A stretch of 64,000 nucleotides of DNA from Bacteroidales bacterium. Its GTDB lineage: Bacteria; Bacteroidota; Bacteroidia; Bacteroidales; TTA-H9. The notes below the pieces were generated by a model. It saw only the letters and a list, made by a program, of their open reading frames with translations. It did no database searches and had not been told where the DNA came from. Positions 58,356 to 64,000 of this stretch are shown in pieces. The stretch lies in the NCBI GenBank assembly GCA_028689615.1, contig JAQVCV010000006.1:1-64000 (forward strand). The letters run 5' to 3'. Numbering within the stretch: position 1 is the first letter of the stretch; every line of letters begins with the position of its first letter. The position numbers were made by a program, and so were the translations under genes.

Positions 58356-59138
58356 TCAGTTTACCCTGATAAAGTTATAAGTGATGTATCCTTTTTGCTC
58401 TTCAACTGCAGCCGGATCGGGTGTAAATTTACTTTTAAGAGCAGCTTCCCGGGCCACTTTCCACAGCCCCTGATCGGTGACTGTAGTTCCAATATTGGTA
58501 TCAGGAATGCGTTTACCTGCCACAGCTCTGATCACATTGCCCTGCCTGTCAACGATTATTTCAACCACCACACGTCCTTGTTCCTGCGAGTTATACGGTG
58601 GTTCGTTCAGATAAACTTTACCACGTCCTGTTAGATTGAAAGAGACGCCGCTGTTGCCCTGCCCAGTTCCTGTATAATTATTGGAATTTGGGTTCCCGTT
58701 TGGCTTTCCCTGGTCTCCCTGACCACCAGCTATGCCTTGCGACGCATTTGCGTTTCCATTGGTCTTCCCTTTGTACAAAGCATTTGCATTTACCACAGGT
58801 TCAGATGGTTTGGTTTCTTCGGGTTTCTTCTTTTCTTCAACAGGTTTTTCATCTTTCTTGTTCTTCCCTTTATCGGCAAGGGCCACTGATTCGGGATCAG
58901 GACTCGACATCACTTGTCCCTGATCGGCCTTTTGGGCAGGAGAAGATGCTGGCTGAGCAACATTAGCAGAAGGTGAAGTACCAAGTCCCTGATCGCTAAA
59001 CCCAAGATTCACCTCAACCCCTTCTTCACCGGGCAGAGGCAGAGGAGTAGAAAAACCAAGGTAAAGCAACGCAAGCAACAACAATCCATGAAAAATCACA
59101 GTTCCTGCAAGAGCTTTTTTGTTGTCGTTGGTAAGCAT
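58356..59138 (-). CDS. tonB: TonB-like energy transducer
   Basis: N-terminal TM, Pro/Lys/Glu-rich linker, C-term GRVVVEIIVDRQGNVIRAVAG...AALKSKFTPD. Confidence 0.85.
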   Translation of the reverse strand: MLTNDNKKALAGTVIFHGLLLLALLYLGFSTPLPLPGEEGVEVNLGFSDQGLGTSPSANVAQPASSPAQKADQGQVMSSPDPESVALADKGKNKKDEKPVEEKKKPEETKPSEPVVNANALYKGKTNGNANASQGIAGGQGDQGKPNGNPNSNNYTGTGQGNSGVSFNLTGRGKVYLNEPPYNSQEQGRVVVEIIVDRQGNVIRAVAGKRIPDTNIGTTVTDQGLWKVAREAALKSKFTPDPAAVEEQKGYITYNFIRVN

Positions 59139-59142
59139 CACC

Positions 59143-59580
59143 TTATGGGTTTGCGGGTTTGGTTGCAAGAATCACTTTAAACTTATTACCAGTTTGTGAA
59201 TTCAGTTCGTTTACAATATCGAAAACATTCACGATGTACTGTACGGGAACCGTTTTATCGCAGCGGAGAACTACTGAAGCATCTTCAGGTTGGCCGTTCA
59301 GGCTGGAGGAGATGAATTCAGAAAGTACGTTTAGATCGGCCACAATTGGCCTCCCGTTTTTATTTGCATCAACCTGATACTGAAATTTATCATCGATGTA
59401 AACGGTTACCGTTTGACGTGCCATAGTTTTGCTTTTGCTATCGGGCAGAAGCAATTTAACGGCGTTTGGACTAACTAATGTACTGGTTATCATAAAGAAT
59501 ATCAGTAAAAGAAAGACCAAATCCGACATGGAGGCAGTGCTAAAGTCGAGCCGGCGTTTATTTCTTGTGTTAATAGCCAT
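59143..59580 (-). CDS. exbD: ExbD/TolR family protein
   Basis: MSDLVFLLLIFFMITSTLV with the TM Asp; VVLRCDKTVPVQYIVNVFDIVN. Confidence 0.93.
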   Translation of the reverse strand: MAINTRNKRRLDFSTASMSDLVFLLLIFFMITSTLVSPNAVKLLLPDSKSKTMARQTVTVYIDDKFQYQVDANKNGRPIVADLNVLSEFISSSLNGQPEDASVVLRCDKTVPVQYIVNVFDIVNELNSQTGNKFKVILATKPANP

Positions 59581-59591
59581 ATCGAGAGAAA

Positions 59592-60317
59592 TTACGAAGC
59601 AGGTTCGTTGAGCAGATCCATGAATTCGGTAGCTGTAGCTTCTAGTTTGAAAACCAGCTTCTCAATTCTGGCAACCAGAATGTTGTAGGCTACATATGCT
59701 AAAATTCCAACAATAAGTCCACCTACCGTTGTAACCATAGCTTCATAAATGCCACTTGAAAGAATTTGTATATCGATGTTGTTACCGGCCATGGCCATGT
59801 TGTAGAACGCTTTTATCATACCTGTAACAGTCCCAAGAAAGCCGAGCATGGGACCTGCTCCCGAAATGGTGGCCAACCCGGCAATATTCTTCTCAAGTTT
59901 TGAAACTTCGAGTTTTCCAACGTTTTCAATCGTGGCATTAATGTCATTCAACGGACGCCCCAACCGTGAAAGGCCTTTTTCAATCATCCGGGCAATCGGA
60001 GAGTTGTTGGCTTTACACAAAGCTTTTGCAGCATCTAGTTTTCCGTCGTGAATAAAATCACGCAGGTTGTTCATAAAATTTCCATCTTCACGTGAAGCCC
60101 GATTTATGGCCAGATACCTGTCGATGAATATATAGACTGCAATGAGGCTCATAATGCCTAAAACGGCCATGATCCAACCGCCTTTAAGAGCCAGATCAAA
60201 GGCTGGCAACGATACTTCACCGGCAACTTCTGTAGCTGCAGACTGAATGCGTTGAAGAGTGTCGGATACAGTGCCACTTACGGGCATTGTTTGTAGAAAG
60301 AATCCTGCTAACATCAT
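59592..60317 (-). CDS. exbB: ExbB/TolQ/MotA family protein
   Basis: ISGAGPMLGFLGTVTGMIKAFYNMA; ISSGIYEAMVTTVGGLIVGILAYVAYN-like segment. Confidence 0.93.
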   Translation of the reverse strand: MMLAGFFLQTMPVSGTVSDTLQRIQSAATEVAGEVSLPAFDLALKGGWIMAVLGIMSLIAVYIFIDRYLAINRASREDGNFMNNLRDFIHDGKLDAAKALCKANNSPIARMIEKGLSRLGRPLNDINATIENVGKLEVSKLEKNIAGLATISGAGPMLGFLGTVTGMIKAFYNMAMAGNNIDIQILSSGIYEAMVTTVGGLIVGILAYVAYNILVARIEKLVFKLEATATEFMDLLNEPAS

Positions 60318-60459
60318 ATTAATGCAAATTTGTGGCTAAATTAACGCTTACAATCAACCAATGAAAACCTCAACCACCAAATTTTGTCAACAGGTGGCTG
60401 TTGATAACCATAACTTCTTAAACAGCAATTTAGTATTTTCTGCCATTTTTTTAAAATGC

Positions 60460-60590
60460 TTTACAAAATTAATCCTTTCGCAACTATACGCAAGAGGAAT
60501 TCCTACAAAACTAAACCAACTTTGTAAAAAATATTCATAACTATTGCAACTTTACAAAAAAGGCCTATTTTTACGTGTTGTTTTACAAAA
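60460..60590 (+). promoter_or_regulatory. Cluster of TTTACAAAA/TTTGTAAAA boxes upstream of the ROK regulator gene
   Basis: TTTACAAAA at 60460 and 60551, inverted TTTGTAAAA at 60521, TTTTACAAAA at 60581. Confidence 0.55.
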
Positions 60591-60600
60591 AGTTATTTTG

Positions 60601-61842
60601 ATGAATAAATCGTCAGAGATCAATCATTTATTCAGGAGTTTCCAGGTTACTACACTTGGAAAAAAGAAGCAAAACCTCCAAAGAAGCATTGTAAGCCAAT
60701 TGTTTCATCAGGGAGCTTCTTCAAGTCCCGAACTCAGCAAGAAACTGAACGTGAGCATACCCACCATGAATCGTGCTTTGACAGAATTAAGCAAAAACAA
60801 TATTGTCAGCGATTTAGGTCCAGGAAGTTCGATTGGGGGCAGACGTCCGAACCTTTACGGGATCAACCCTGATGCTGGCTATGTATTAGCAATCGACATC
60901 AGCCGGTTTTCGTTCAGAATAGCTTTAATGAACCTGTCCAATACATTCGTAGGCAGAGTAATACATCACCACAAACCACTTGAAAACAACATTGAATATA
61001 TCGATCATGTTGTAGCAAAAGCCATTCAATTCGTTCAGGAGGGTTGCCATGGCACAGAAAACCTGATTGGAGCCGGTATAGCCATTCCTGGTTTGATAAA
61101 TCCGGAAACAGGAAACAGCCTCACTCATTTTACATTCAGTGAAAAGCCTGTCCGCGATTTGTTTCAGGACAAATTGGGTGTTCCGGTTTATATTGACAAC
61201 GATGCCCGAATGATGACGCAGGGAGAGGCGATGTTTGGCCTTGCAAAAGGTAAAACCAACATCCTTTGCCTTAATATTGGGGCTGGCTTAGGAATGGGAA
61301 TGATTCTGGGTGGCAAGATCTTTCAGGGAACAAGTGGTTTTGCCGGAGAATTCGGGCACATTAAGATGCTCGACAAAAGCCATCAATGTTATTGCGGCAA
61401 AAACGGTTGTCTGGAAACTTTTTGTTCTGGTCCTGCTTTGGAGCGGCAAGCTCTCGAAGAGCTTGCAAAAGGGAGTACCAGTGCTTTGGGAAGCATCGAG
61501 AAACCCACTTATGAAGAGATCATCAGAGCAGCCTTAGCCGATGATTATCTGGCAATCAGACTTATAAGCGATTGTGGTTATTGGTTGGGGAAAGGACTTG
61601 CAACTCTTATTCACTTACTTAACCCCGAGATGATTATCCTGGGAGGTGCTGTTTCAGCTGCTGGAAATATCTTACTTGATCCTGTAAACCAGTCTCTTAA
61701 CGAATATACCATCAGCAAAGTAAGAAGAGAAGCTACAATTCTAACATCCAACCTTGGCGATAAAGCCGCATTATATGGAGCTCATTCTCTGGTAATTAAC
61801 AACACTTTCATCCAGGCTTATTCCCCTGATCTTGTATCGTAA
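60601..61842 (+). CDS. ROK family transcriptional regulator/sugar kinase
   Basis: N-terminal HTH (SSPELSKKLNVSIPTMNRALTEL), GAGLGMGMILGGKIFQG, GHIKMLDKSHQCYCGKNGCLETFCSG. Confidence 0.93.
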   Translation: MNKSSEINHLFRSFQVTTLGKKKQNLQRSIVSQLFHQGASSSPELSKKLNVSIPTMNRALTELSKNNIVSDLGPGSSIGGRRPNLYGINPDAGYVLAIDISRFSFRIALMNLSNTFVGRVIHHHKPLENNIEYIDHVVAKAIQFVQEGCHGTENLIGAGIAIPGLINPETGNSLTHFTFSEKPVRDLFQDKLGVPVYIDNDARMMTQGEAMFGLAKGKTNILCLNIGAGLGMGMILGGKIFQGTSGFAGEFGHIKMLDKSHQCYCGKNGCLETFCSGPALERQALEELAKGSTSALGSIEKPTYEEIIRAALADDYLAIRLISDCGYWLGKGLATLIHLLNPEMIILGGAVSAAGNILLDPVNQSLNEYTISKVRREATILTSNLGDKAALYGAHSLVINNTFIQAYSPDLVS

Positions 61843-61875
61843 CACATTTTAAATTAACCAAATAATTATTTCAAA

Positions 61876-64000
<2,125 letters not shown>

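Overview
The window looks like a chromosomal segment of an anaerobic Bacteroidota bacterium. Evidence for this is the recurring TAnnTTTG -7 promoter elements, T9SS sorting-domain proteins, DUF3127/LruC/Omp28 families, an AOR and an [FeFe]-hydrogenase. Most genes are housekeeping: ppk2, aat, pyrBI, guaA, gcvT, argS, rpsA, rnz, trmH, exbBD/tonB, cutC and four tRNAs. I saw no CRISPR array, prophage or IS element. The most interesting items are: (1) an ATGA-coupled cassette at 44562-48899 with DUF4956, a secreted CotH/atypical-kinase-like protein, a secreted ankyrin+PPP phosphatase and a second kinase-like paralog, followed by secreted DUF362 and DUF6599 genes preceded by twin GTTC-N6-GAAC boxes 21 bp apart; (2) a murL-like epimerase next to murD, suggesting the MurD2/MurL route to D-Glu in peptidoglycan; (3) an orphan intergenic transcript candidate at ~20491-20660 with a sigma-54-like element, nested stems and a strong terminator; (4) an [FeFe]-hydrogenase followed by a NuoE-like protein with Ser/Ser/Thr at three of four expected cluster cysteines; (5) an AOR gene divergent from wHTH-ThiF-ThiS genes, including a 59-aa ORF missing from the supplied track; (6) a possible pseudoknot in the rpsA leader; (7) a divergent hotdog protein gene with a perfect 19-bp inverted repeat at its promoter; (8) a degenerate LytS-like histidine kinase. 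All family calls come from reading motifs by eye; no search was run.
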